Part shown: in pieces, positions 22,586 to 35,100 of the stretch
Numbering within the stretch: position 1 is the first letter of the stretch
Layout: each line of letters starts with the position of its first letter
Origin: Balamuthia mandrillaris
Taxonomy: Eukaryota; Discosea; Longamoebia; Balamuthiidae
DNA length: 50,349 nt
NCBI GenBank assembly: GCA_031835245.1
Contig: JAVKOQ010000365.1
Location: 1-50,349, forward strand
Direction of reading: 5' to 3'
Notes under the pieces: model-generated
The model's input: only the letters and a program-made list of their open reading frames with translations
Told to the model about the DNA's origin: nothing
The model's database searches: none
Translations under genes and position numbers: made by a program

Positions 22586-22763
22586 ATGTTGAGCACGGGA
22601 GCGGTCGGAGGGAAGGACAAGACAAAAGACAACCAACATGCCCGCAGAACCGAGATTGTCGAAGAAATACTTGCCTCGGAGAGGATTTATGTAACCCATC
22701 TTACTGTATTAGTGGAGGTTTGCCGCCTTTGTTGAGTTTTTTACAAAATTTTCTAACTCACTC

Positions 22764-22798
<35 letters not shown>

Positions 22799-25700
22799 TG
22801 GCTCCCTCTCTGTTTTAGTTTTATGTGTACCCATTGAAGATGACGGGGTTAGTCAAGGCGGAAGATATACAAAAGCTTTTCGCAAATTCAGAACAGCTGC
22901 TCAGCATCAATTCAGAGTTGCTCTGGGCTCTGGAGGAGAGGGTGAGGCATTGGTCTGAGACTCGAAGAATCGCTGATGTTTTCTTGAACCTGGTAATCTC
23001 TGGCTGCTTTTTCTCTTTTGCACCTTTCTGACGGCTTTACAATTTTTTTTTCTCAGACGCCATTCCTCAAAATGTATGACCTTTACTACGGTAATTACGA
23101 TTCAGCGGTGGAGACTTTAGAAGCGTTGGAACAAAACAATGAGGGGTTCCAACAATTCTTGCAGGTACAGTTCATGCCTGCACGTAAAAAATATGCCCCG
23201 CTTGTTGGGTGAGCAATGTTGTTACTGACGGGCATTACTTTCAAAAAGGAACAACATCAAATACCAGAATGCAGAAGCCTAACATTAATGTCCCGACTCA
23301 TTTTGCCGATCCAAAGACTACCCAGGTAACACCTCTCCAATTCCCTTTTAGGTGCACCGTCTCGTTTTAACAATGTTTGGGTTTGATTAACTGCATTACC
23401 GCTGCAGGTATCAGCTGCTGTTACAAACCCTGGCTGACCATACGGAAAGATACCACCCCGACTTTGATAATATCTGCAAGGCTGCTGAGTTGATGCGAGA
23501 AGTTGCGGAGCGCATTGATCAGAATCTCAAAGTCATAGAGAACAAGAATAAAGTGTACGAAGTACAAAAACGGCTAACTGGATGTCCGGTATGAATCCTC
23601 TCCTGTTCACACCCAGTTGTGTTGGCTAACAGACTTCGTCTTGAATCATCAGAACCTAACGGCCACGCATAGATCGTTGTTGAAAGAAGGAGTGGTCTTG
23701 AAGGTGACATCACGTTGGGTGGTCAACTGCACGCTTTTCCTCTTCTCCGATATAATTGTATACTCTCATCGCAGCCTCAAATCTTTCTCTCAGTTAAACT
23801 ACAAAGGGCTGGTTCCTCTTCCCATGATGTGGATCCGAAACTTGCAGGACACCGACGAGTTAAAAAATGCCTTTCAAATAGTATCGATAACAAAAACCTA
23901 CACTATCTTCACCAAGACGAACGAAGAAAAGGAGGACTGGATACAAGCCATTCACCAGGCGCTGGACCAATACTTAGAAAGCAATCCACAATATAAAGGT
24001 TAGTACACCTGTTTAACAGACGTTTGTTGACAATGGAACCTGTAACGCCACGCCGTTTGCGTTGGACGTGCTCACTGACCACACGTTGAATAACAGCACA
24101 CCGCAGCTCGGTGAAAGTGAACAATCCCAAAGGGCTATGGAAGTTATTTTCCAAAGACGTGAGCCGTGCTAAGTCCATACATATAGGAGCTTATTTGGAT
24201 GGTAGCCGCGAAGAAGAGGATGAAGAGGCTGAAGAAGAGGATTCTTCTCCACTATCTGAAGAGGTGCAAGCCTTATTGGCCTCTCCAGCAGCGCAACTCA
24301 TCCGAAAATCTCAACAACAAACTCAACTTAATCAATCGCCACAAGCAAATCCGTTCATGACGCTCCGTGGGCGCACCACCAAAAAGTCTGACGGAAGGCA
24401 GCTTATCACCGTCTCTCCTTCAGGCTCACCTCCTCTTCCAACTGCAGCAGAGGAATCCTCTCTAAACAAATCATCAAAAATTTCCTCCGCAAGAATCAAG
24501 AAGAAATGGGGACGGAACAGCAGCCAACACAGCAAAAAGAAGTCGGACGGATCGTCGCCTCGAGCCCGTACCTCTGAAACAGAAGCAAGCGGCATCGATG
24601 TTACTGGGGCTCAAGATACCCAGCACACAGCCCCTGGGGAGAATAGTCCTACCATAACACCTGCCATTATCGAGAGCATAATTGGAGGCAATACTGGAGG
24701 AGGCGGCTCAAGGCGCGGCCGGAAGAAGAAGGGAACTTCGTCGGCATTAGAGGCACACTTTAAGGAGTTGGCCAGCCTCTCACCTGGGGAATGGTTAGTG
24801 GCCACGAACTTGGTGCCGGGGACCAAGGCTGTCCCACATCAGCAGCTACCTACTAGTTATAATAGCTCAACTTGTGTTGCTGCCCCCTCGTCATTTGAGC
24901 TCAAGGAAGTTCCCAACAACAATATCCCAGCCACCAACATTAGCAACAACTTCAACAGTTCTGCTCCTCGGCCTGTTCAAAATTATAACAAGCCGGAACA
25001 ACCGCTCCTGAAAGAATGCATCATCCACAACAACGCCAGCAATATCACAGCATCCTCTTCGGGAGGAAGGTTCCGGCCAGGTCCGTTTGAACATTTCAGT
25101 TCGATGCCTACTCTTCCCATTCCTGTCAGTACCAGCTCACTTGCAGCTAAAAGCAAGAGCAATACTCCAATCCAAACTACCGCATCCGGAGAGGCGGTTC
25201 GTCCATCTCGCTTTGCCTCTTCTTCGCAGCCACCACCCTTAAGGCCTTCATATCAGTACTCGGCCACCATGAGGCCAAAACCCCTGGCCGCCAGCGGTGA
25301 TGCTGCCCACAGCACCCAGTTTGGTACTGCATCACATCCCGGCCTTAAAGTGAGACCCAAGGTTCCTCCCCGAACATTCCGCCCCCGTAAAAGTCCTTCC
25401 CCTTGGGAGGACTCTCCTGACAGCGTCACCTCCCATACTTTACCCGTTCCTACCCCCTCCTGCGTCACTGTTAATCAACACAACACTCAACCACCACACC
25501 TACCACACATGCAACCAGCGACACAACCACGACCGCAACCACCACAAGTTCGCTTGAGAACGGTTCAGCCTGGAAATGGTGCTGGTTCTCCATCATCGAC
25601 ATCACAGCCCACACCAAGCCTAGCATCTCCTAACAAAGGTAATAGGACTGACAACAAAAACAATGCTTTGCTAAGCCCTCATGGTGCGGAGGGAGGCAAC

Positions 25701-25958
25701 TCCGCTTTTCGCCCTCGTTCTCAGAGTTCCGAAGCCATCCAACCAACTGCAGCGATGCCCCTATCACAACCTCAGCAGCAGGATTCGGTGCGTCAACGAC
25801 CATCCCCAGAACTTCAGCCTCGTCGGATAAATCGTCCTCTCCCAGCACCACCCCAACGCAATGGCCCAGCAAGTCCCACTGCTACCGGCACCAGCCCTAT
25901 TGCATCTACGCAGTTAGCCCCCGGTTGGCCAATAAGATCAAACACAAATAAAGCTTAA
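22586..25958 (+). CDS. RhoGEF with DH and PH domains and a long disordered tail
   Basis: Seven exons (22586-22717, 22819-22992, 23057-23208, 23249-23326, 23408-23588, 23653-23998, 24097-25958) give 974 residues in phase. The DH (Dbl-homology) domain, about residues 20-225, opens with RRTEIVEEILASERIYVTHL and has the hallmark LILPIQRLPRYQLLLQTL. The PH domain, about 240-360, has LLKEGVVLKV, CTLFLFSDIIVYS and a closing KEDWIQAIHQAL. The last exon codes for about 620 residues rich in Ser, Pro, Thr, Asn and Gln, with proline-rich SH3-ligand-like motifs such as KVPPRTFRPRKSP and RPLPAPPQR and a basic patch RRGRKKKG. The family exchanges GDP for GTP on Rho/Rac proteins at the membrane and cortex. 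The start at 22586 leaves only about 20 residues before the DH domain. Confidence 0.9.
22768..22795. repeat. CT microsatellite in a RhoGEF intron
   Basis: About 28 nt of CT on the coding strand, inside the first intron and ahead of the acceptor at 22817-22818. Confidence 0.9.
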
Positions 25959-26298
25959 ATTTTTTTTGATATCATGCATGCGTGGGCTGGGAACGTCCTT
26001 TTGTGTTTCCTGGCACATCAGGACATCATTGTGGCGAAAGGAAGGGAGCTGTACGGACAGGGTCCGGCAGCATTGGGTCCTACACCCGTGAATGCATCCA
26101 CCCATTGTGGTGCATTTGTGCAAGATTTGCAAAATGTGCAAGTTTAATGTAGGCGATGGGTCGCCCCTAGACGTCATTAATACGCAAGATTTGCAAGGTT
26201 AATCTTTTCTTATAATCAAGAAAAGCTTCAAGCTCTCATCTTGCAACACTTCATATCAGCAGGCAGCTTGGAGGGAAGGAGAGCAGAAGCCCACAATA
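25959..26298. other. Convergent 3' spacer between RhoGEF and TBC1D22
   Basis: 340 nt between two convergent stop codons. It holds both 3' ends and an imperfect direct repeat built on GCAAGATTTGCAA (near 26121 and 26183), each followed within about 20 nt by TTAAT. No further gene is seen. Confidence 0.45.
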
Positions 26299-28400
26299 TC
26301 ACGGCTTGAGGTGAGCTTGGGAGTCATGGTACAAGGTCTTTAGCATGAAGGCCTGAGAGAGCAACATCTCGATGTCACTGACAGTCCATTGGCTGGTTGG
26401 TAGGTGCTGGAAGAAAAGCATGATGCCTGAAAAGTCGCGGCTCTGCAGCTGATCCGACCACATGGTCAAGAATGAGGCACAAACGTAAACGTGAAAGATG
26501 CTGAAGCCATCTGCTTCCGCCAGGTAAGTATCCCACATCCGAATGACCAGCGGCAGTGGGACTTCGCGCATAAGCAAACAGTTCATCCACCGAAAGGCGA
26601 ACTGAATAAACTGTACTTCCTGTTGCTCCAGATGCAAATCCAGAGGTGCTACAGTCGTCGTACATGAGATGGTGAGTCAAAACAAACAACAAAAAAGGAG
26701 GAATAGTAGTACTATCTATGCGGCGAATCAACTCTTTAAGTTTGTAAATCATGTGCTGTATTCCAGGTTGAGAGGTGGTGTATTGGTCTTGAATACCGTC
26801 TAGCAGTGCATAAAGGCACCAGTAAGAATCTGCTTCAACAGCATCCAAAACTTCGGTGGGCACCTTCGAAACATCGCACGTTTGCCAATCCTCGCCTACT
26901 CATGACAAAAGTGTGAGTATCCAATAGTTTTTTTCCTCCCTTCTCACCATTTTAAAAAGCAAGGAGCAACAAACCGGTGGCTGTGGACAAAAAAACTACA
27001 AAGAAGGGGGTTGCGAGGTCGTTGATACCCTGCACATAGCCTGTTGCAGGATGCCGAATCGCCCAAATGTAAAGTATCCGCTCTATGCACTGTAAATAGT
27101 CCAACTTGTTAGCTCTGTGCGTCTAGTCAGAACCATCATATCCTAACAACACCTACCTGTTGTACTTTTTCTTGCTGGAAGAGCGATACGTTGGGGTGCG
27201 TACGAGGAATGTCAATGTGTATCTGCACCATCCACCAATGGTAATACATAAAGAATGTTGTCAACTTAGAATAGCTATCGCTTAAAAAGGTGAGAAAAGC
27301 AACACTGCTGACCTGCCGAAATAGTGCTCGTTCATATTCTGTTTTATCTTCTTCAGCAATGTCAAAATATTTGGGAACAGCGTCATAGTACTCCTGCCTC
27401 TTCCGATGAAGAGTGCTATCTCGTCTATCCATGTTGCTAGGAAGATATCCCTTTTATATGGATAAATTTAAGAAGTTTCCACGATGACCTTGTCGTCGCA
27501 TTACTAACAAAAAGAAAGGAAGATTATAGTACCAGTAAAAGTTTCCAGACGAGTCCTCTCATAGAGGTAGGAATGCCTGACCAACTCGCTTTCCGCAACG
27601 CAACTGCATTATACACGATCAACCATTCATTGTAGTTCGTTAGACCAGCAAACTATCGATAAACAGAACACCACTATCATCACCTCTCCACAACAAAATA
27701 TAAAAACGACAAAAACAAAAAGGGAAAAGGTACCAAGGTCCACTACAGGCTCGGCGAGCAAGGCCTCAAACTTTTTAAGCTTGGCAGAACCAAGTTGCGG
27801 GGACGAGGAGGAGGAGGTGTTGGCTTGGCTAGGAGGTATCTGTGGCTGTGCGTTCTCAGCAGCCAAAGCCAAACTCTCCTCCTCTTCCTCTCCTGTTTCT
27901 CTCCCTTTTTCTGCGTTCTCCTCCTGTTGCTGCCTCTTCTTATGCTCTTCCTTTCTGCCGTTTAGCCCTCTGGGAGGACGGCGAGGAGGGCTGCCATTCT
28001 CCTCTCCTTTTTCCCCTTCCCTTTCCTCTTGTTTTACATCTATTTCTTTCTTTGCTTTCGTGGTTTGCTTGCTTCTACTTTTTTGTTGTGGTTGTTGGCG
28101 AGTTTGAAGGCAATCCTCCTCCCCTAAGTCGTCGTCTTCTGTGTCGGCCGAAAAAGCAGCACTGATGTCCAACAGGGCCGAATTGGTGGATTTGCCTCCT
28201 CCTCCAATGCCGCTTGTGCGCAGACTGTTGAAGAAGGCAGAAAGACCTCCACCCCCACTTCCTCCACCGCTGCTGTCCTTGCTTTCCTGTTGTTTGGTTG
28301 GGCTGGCGAACGTGGCTCCTTTCACCTGTTTGATGGTGCCTGGCAAAGGCACATTGTACTTTGACTTCCAGAAAGAGTCGGGCGAGTTTGTAGGTTTCAT
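26299..28400 (-). CDS. TBC1D22: TBC1D22-type Rab GTPase-activating protein
   Basis: Multi-exon gene on the minus strand. The N-terminus MKPTNSPDSFWKSKYNVPLP followed by GTIKQVKGA matches the FWK...LPGSI..V.GA start of human TBC1D22A/B. A low-complexity acidic, Gln- and Ser-rich stretch follows, then KLKKFEALLAEP, then an exon with SWSGIPTSMRGLVWKLL. The TBC catalytic motifs are both present: IHIDIPRTHP (arginine finger, IxxDxxR) and GYVQGINDLATPFFVVF (glutamine finger, YxQG). Late blocks AFRWMNCLLMREVPLPLVIRMWDTYLAE and FHVYVCASFL are nearly those of the human proteins. The family speeds GTP hydrolysis on Rab proteins, at the Golgi in animals. The stop is at 26299-26301, and an in-frame ATG 39 nt upstream of the chosen start is possible. 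Confidence 0.92.
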
Positions 28401-29154
28401 GGAGAACAAGGAGAACAGCTTGGCAACAACGACCAACAATCACCAGCTGGCCCCTCTCCTCTCTCGTCTTTCTTTCTCCCTTTGGGTTTAATCTATCTCG
28501 CCACGTCGTCGCGAACTTGCGAATGGGACGACGGTCATAGCTGGTGCTCCGAAGAAACTGGTCCAAGCAACCATATGCGAAAAATGCAGGGGGAGCTTGG
28601 ACATAACATTGCCTCTGCCAAATCATATAACAAAACCACCCCTCAAGCAGGGCCAACCGGAGGGATCGCTGGCGGAGCGGGGGAAACCATAGGGGGGAGT
28701 GTGTGTATGTGTGTGGAAGAGTGTGGAGCCCCCCTCCCCCCTTCCTTTTCTTTTCGGTTCGGTGGCGTGCACGCAGAAGAAGAAGAAGAAGAAGAAGGTG
28801 GTAACACGCACGCCGCCTTCACTTTTGACACGCGCGCTGCAAACCAGGCAGTGGGCTGCACAGCCTCCTCGTGTATCATTCGTCTAGCAACACGGTTGTT
28901 TTGCTGCCGCCTATTGTTTTTTTTAAAGCAAAATCATACTGTGCTACATACACACATACAAAAACAAAAATCGGTGTTGGAAGGCAAGAGAAGCACGTCA
29001 GTCCTCTTTGATTGCAACTGAGGAGGTTTGTACACTTTTGAGTAGCAGTGTTGGATTTTGCATTTTTTCAGTAACAAAAAAAAAAAAATAAAAACAAATA
29101 AACAAAAACAAAAAAAAAAAACGACTAGGAGGCACACAAACATCCCTGTCGTCA
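28401..29154. promoter_or_regulatory. Divergent promoter region between TBC1D22 and the Swr1-type gene
   Basis: 754 nt between divergent starts. It contains a GAAGAA run near 28780 and long A-runs interrupted by AATAAA-like words at about 29077-29125, just before the Swr1-type ATG at 29155. Open frames across it (for example 28482-29021) lack family motifs and are taken as chance. Confidence 0.5.
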
Positions 29155-32100
29155 ATGCTCCGAGCCTACACGGAAGATTACTCGCCCAATGCTGAGACGA
29201 CTACTGTGGAGGAAGGATCGACCACCATGGGGAACGGCTCTGCTGCCACCACTGCCGTAAAAGAAGAAGAAAAAAACCGAGGGCAAGGACCTTCCAACTA
29301 CAGCAATCACAAGAACTCATTGAAGCGCAAGACCCCAACTCCCTCCAATGACTCCCCCTCTTACTCACAACACCAGCAACAACAGAGCGCTGAACAGGGC
29401 ATTGCTGCTGATTCAGCCACGGACATGAACGAAGAAAAGCGGCCGCTCAAGCGCAGTCGAGAGTCCAGAAGCAGCGAGATTCGCCAGTGGAGCGAGAAGC
29501 TGGGACAGGTTTTGTCAAAACGAGAGGTTGACCTGAAGGAGTTGCTCCACCTCAGCGCTGGTGGCAGCATGCTGGCTTTTGATCCACAGTCGCCTGCTAC
29601 CCTGAAGGCGTTGAGAGCTTACGAGACTGGCTCTGTGCTCGCAGAGGAAGCCCAACCGGCTTCAGGAAGAGGAGCGAGAACCCCACCGCGGCAGTCAGCA
29701 TCCTCAGCTGCAGCAGCATGTGCCTCACCTCCAACCCTCTTATCGGTACACTCGGAGCGACCGCTGCCCCTCAACGCTCTCCTTTACGAGAGTGGAGGGA
29801 GCAAGAGCAAGCTTGCAGAGAAGGCCGCCCACGACGCAGCTGTGCTCAATAGAGCTAGCGAGCTGAAACGGCAAGGTCTTTGGAGCCTTCAAAAACTACC
29901 TAAGATACCAGAGCAACCCCGCAAAAAAACCCACTGGGATTTTTTGTTGGAAGAAGCAACTTGGCTTGCTTGCGACTTCCAGGAGGAGCGGAAATGGAAA
30001 CTGGCGCTAGCAAAGAAGATCTCTCGTCAGGTCATGAAGTACCACCAAGCGAAGAAGGCGGAACTCCAACGGGTAGCGCTGGAGAAGGAACGAGCTCTTC
30101 GTCGTACGGCTGCTTTTGTTGCCGGAGAAGTAAAGCGCTTTTGGCAGAATATCGAGACTTTGGTTGTTACCCGTTACCAAAACAAACTCAAGGAAAAGAA
30201 GAAGGAAGTGCTAGATAAGCATCTCGACTTTTTAGTTGGCCAGACTGAGCGATATTCTTCCATGCTCGCTGAAGGCCTTAACACCTCTTTCACCGTCCCT
30301 ACCTCTTCGTCTGCCTCTTCCATCCAGCCTGATGCTGGCTCATTAGCACCGGAGAACGAAGCCACCCTTTTAAGCACCACACCGATTTCTTCTGAACAGA
30401 CAGAACTAGTACATGTCAAGAAAGAACAATCTGATCGCGATGTCTTTGTTGCCAAGGAAGAGGAGGAAGAAGAAGATGATGAAAGCACATTAGAACAAGA
30501 AGAACGGATGCAAATGGAGCAAGATCCTTTGAAGGAGGATGAGGAAGAAATAGGAATGTTACAAAGAGAAAGCGAAGTGCCATTGGAAGAGTTGTTACGG
30601 TCTTATTATGGCTACGAAAACGAAGACTCGGAAAGAAGCGACTCTGAGAATGACAGAGAGGATGGCGAAGACCAAGCAGATAAAGGAGTTGAGGAAGGAG
30701 AAGAGGAAGGAGAAGAGGAAGGAGAAGAGGAAGAGGAAGAGGAAGAAGAGGCGGATGAGGACGAAGAAGAGGAGCTTTTTTCTGAAAACGAGTTCAGCTC
30801 CAAAGAACACAAAGCAAGCCCGACGAAAGAAAGCTCTTCTACCATCGGAGCTCTTGAAGAAGACATGGAAGAGACCAATGAGCAAGACGCTGCGAGCAAA
30901 AAACAGATAACTGCCGCTTCAGAGGCCGCTACTGAAGCACAGCCCACAGGCAACACCCTTTCCACAACAACGGTTAAGACAAAGGTCCCGTTCCTGTTGA
31001 AACACACGTTGCGAGAATACCAGCACATTGGTTTGGATTGGCTTGTCACAATGTACGAAAAAAGGCTGAACGGTATCCTTGCTGATGAGATGGTGCATTA
31101 TTCCTTTTTCTGATGTTATGGCAGAGCATCTAAATACTGACCTTAAACTGTTTCTTTCGCTTCACTCAAATTCCAGGGATTGGGCAAAACTATTCAAACC
31201 ATAGCTCTGTTAGCGCACCTCGCTTGTGAACGAGGGATATGGGGTCCTCACTTGGTAGTGGTGCCCACTAGTGTAATGCTGAACTGGGAGTGCGAATTCA
31301 GGAAATGGTGCCCCGCCTTCAAAATCCTGACCTACTATGGCACTCCAAAGGAGCGGAAGCTGAAGCGCCAGGGATGGTCCAAGACCAACTCTTTCCACGT
31401 TTGTATAACCTCCTACACCTTGGTGTTGCAGGACCACCAGGCCTTCCGTCGTAAGAAATGGAAGTATCTCATCCTGGACGAGGCGCATCACATCAAAAAC
31501 TTTCGCTCCAAAAGGTGGCAGCTTCTTCTCAACTTCAACGCCAAACGACGGCTGCTACTAACTGGCACGCCATTGCAAAACGATCTGATGGAGTTGTGGT
31601 CCCTCATGCACTTTCTTATGCCTCACATCTTCCAATCTCACTCTCAATTCAAGAAATGGTTTTCGAAGCCGGTGAACAGCCTCATCGAAGGCGTCACTCC
31701 GGAAGACCAACAGGACCTCCAGGGCAGCGACCACCTCATCAACCGTTTGCATTCTGTACTCCGTCCCTTTCTCCTGCGGCGCCTTAAGAGCGAGGTGGAG
31801 CACCAGCTACCTCGTAAAGTTGAGCATGTTCTTCCCTGCAAGCTTTCCAAGCGACAGCGGTTGCTCTACGAAGAGTTCATCAACAACAGCACCACTCAAG
31901 AGAAATTGGCGTCAGGGAATTTCATATCCATCGCCAACGTACTTATGCAACTCCGTAAAGTGTGCAACCACCCCGACTTGTTCGAGGGTCGCCCCATCAT
32001 CTCTCCTTTGGACATGGAACCTCTTGTCTATTGCACGAGTCCCGCCGTGGTAGGCCTGCTGGATACGGATCCTCGAAAGGACATCAGCCTCTCCTTCATG

Positions 32101-35100
32101 AACCTTATTTTTTCCGGCAATGAACAACACATGAGCATGTGGCAAGCCCAACGTACCTCGCAATTGCACGTCGATCCCTTTTCTATCCGCTCCCTTGGCC
32201 CCTCTTTCACAGCGGCTGAGCAGCAGCGCCAACCCCTTTCCGCCTTGCTGCTACCACCGCCAAGCAACTTGGTGCGCCATCGGCGGGACGAGCTTTGTGC
32301 CTTCTATGCTCATCTGGCCTATCTAAATGAATGGCGGTGTGCTGCCAAGCCTCTCTATGGCTGGGATTTACGCCGGTGTCTGACGATGGCAGACGCTATC
32401 GGTAGCTTCTACTCACCAACAACCCTGCAGTCTTTCTTTTCATCCGCTACCGCCATTCGCCATCCTTTAGACTATTCCTCAGCCTTGCAGTCTGCCGTGC
32501 TCTCTTATGAAGAGCGCGTCCAGTCACTGATGCCCATCATATCAAGCTTTGTATGCATAATCCCGCCTGCACGAACCCCTCCGCCCGTTCTTCACACACG
32601 CCGCACTGTCCCCCACCAAGATCCTAATTTTAACCCTGACTCGCCAGAATTTCTCCAAGCCTTCTCCCCTGCCCTTACCCTCTATCGCCCCGCCTTTATT
32701 CGGCAGCAACTCTACTTCCCTGACAAACGGTTGGTGCAATACGACTGTGGAAAGCTCCAGCAACTCGATCCGTTGTTGCGCCGGCTGAAAAGTGGAGGTC
32801 ACCGCGCCCTTATATTCACTCAAATGACTCGCATGCTGGATGTGTTGGAGGTCTTTCTCAACATTCATGGTCATACCTACGTTCGGTTGGATGGAACTAC
32901 CAATGTTGAGCAACGGCAACGTCTTATGGAGCGGTTTAACGCTGATGACCGCATTTTCCTATTTATTCTCTCTACACGCACTGGTGGTCTTGGTGTCAAC
33001 CTTACTGGTGCGGATACTGTTATATTCTACGATTCCGATTGGAATCCTGCCATGGATCAACAAGTCTGTTTCTCTTTCTCCCTCTCCTGCGTCTTTTTCT
33101 CTTCCGTTCGACTAACTGTTGGTTAACAGGCCCAAGATCGCTGCCATCGAATAGGCCAAACCAGAGAGGTTAACATCTTTCGGCTTGTAACACAGCACAC
33201 TATCGAAGAAAATATTCTCAAAAAAGCTAACCAAAAACGACAACTTCATGACGTGGTGATCTCGGAAGGCCGGTTCACAACTGACTCTTTCAAGCGAGTC
33301 AACATTCAAGATCTTATTGAGGGTATTCCCATATCAAAGTCTACGAACCAGCAGCAAGCCCTTGCACCAACTCAATCCCCAGAGGAAATCGAGAAGCGAT
33401 GGGAAGAAGCCGTTGCTGAAGCAGAAGACGAGAACGACGTAATGGGTTCGTATTCCTTCCCTAGAATGCTTGCTTTTCAGATGTTTTACGCAGTAACCCA
33501 TTTTTTTTTGAACTTCAGCGCTGAATGCGGTGAAAGCAGAACAGGCTAGCGAAATGTCTGAGTTTGCTGATGATGTCCCTCTTCAAGCATGTTTTTCCTT
33601 ATTATCCTTCAAAGCTAAAATAGTTATGCCTGACCCTATCTATATCTCACTCTGCAGGATTTATCTCGCAATGGCCAGAGCAGAGGATCGCAGCAAGCAA
33701 ATGGCGAAGAATCATTACCGTCCACCAGGCTGGATTCATTCGTAGAGAAGCTGCTTCCTATTCAAAGGTGCGGTTTCGCCAATACTTCTTTTCTCTGCCT
33801 GTTACTAATTGCAATCCTAAATATTATTCTCTCCAGATATGCTTTCAAGTATCTTGATGAAGTTGATCCGGTGGTTGATCTACACGAGCTTGAAGCATTG
33901 CGGGAAGAAGCCGAAATAAAAGAAAAGGAGTGGGAGCTCGATGTGCTTGAACGAATTAGGCAGGAAGAAGAACAGCGCATGGAGGAGGACGACGAGATGC
34001 TTTTTTATGAGGTAGTCACATAACCGAGGTACCTCGCTCATGTGGTGTCCTGTGCTGTCACCTTGTGTTTGCGGCGTACGTCGCAGCCAGCTTCATTCTC
34101 TTTGTGTGCGGTGTGTGCTTTGTGTGCGTTCATGGGAACGATTTTCTGAGTAACATATTGCTGATTTGTTTTCAATTTGTATTTCTTCCTGGTTGTATAA
34201 GGTGCCATGCTCAGCATCAGGAGGAGGGAAAGAAGGTGAAGAAGTGGAAGATAGCGGCTACCCACAGTTCATGGCGCAGGCCTACGCCACAGCCATGGCC
34301 AGAGAGCTGGAAATATATGGTCCACCTACTCCCGAATCGGATGACCTGTATGTGCCACCGTACGAGGAAGAACCGTATCCCTTCTCTGTTGATGTGCTCT
34401 TCAGTGATGTTCTGTTAGGCCTTACTCTTGGCAAGGGAGCAGAGAAGCGCCATAAAAGCCTGAAGGTAACGCGTTTTTTTTTTTTTTTGTTCTCCTTTGC
34501 CGTCCTGCTGATGTAGACATTTGTGGTTTTCTTCTCTTTAGTTGGGCCCGAATGGCTCTCTCGAACAATTAGAGGAGGAGGAGGATAGCGGGACCACATC
34601 TCGTCGTAAACGCAAACACTTGGATGATAAGAAACAAAGAAAAACGTCAAAGACTGACAAGAAAAAAAAGAAAAAGAAGAAAAAGAAGCACGGTAGGCTG
34701 GACGCCTCTCCTAATGGCAAAACTATCTCAGGGTTTGTTCTCTATCTTTCTTTCTCTCTCTTTCTCTCCCTTTCTCTCTATGTACATATTATCTTCTGTT
34801 CTAATTAAAAATGTGACCATCAACAGGACGGGTCGTGCACGCCGCAAGAGCAGGAGCACTCTCAAGACACCACAAATGCTGTGGCTACCGAGTGAAGATG
34901 CCTTGCTGCGGGAGGCCATTCGCCTATTTGGAGATAAGAATTGGGAACTTATTTCTGACTATGTGAACCCTTCCCCCTTTGGTGCAATGCGCTACCGCTT
35001 TCACGCTCCCTCGGATTGTGCAGAGCATTGGGTTGAACTCCAAAAGGGTTCCACCGCTTCTGTGGAGATTGACACACAAACAACAAGCAAAAACAAGTCC

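Noticed and set aside
28482-29021. 179-codon plus-strand frame in the TBC1D22/Swr1 spacer
   Set aside because: No domain, unstable composition, and it covers GAAGAA and A-rich low-complexity DNA in a divergent promoter.
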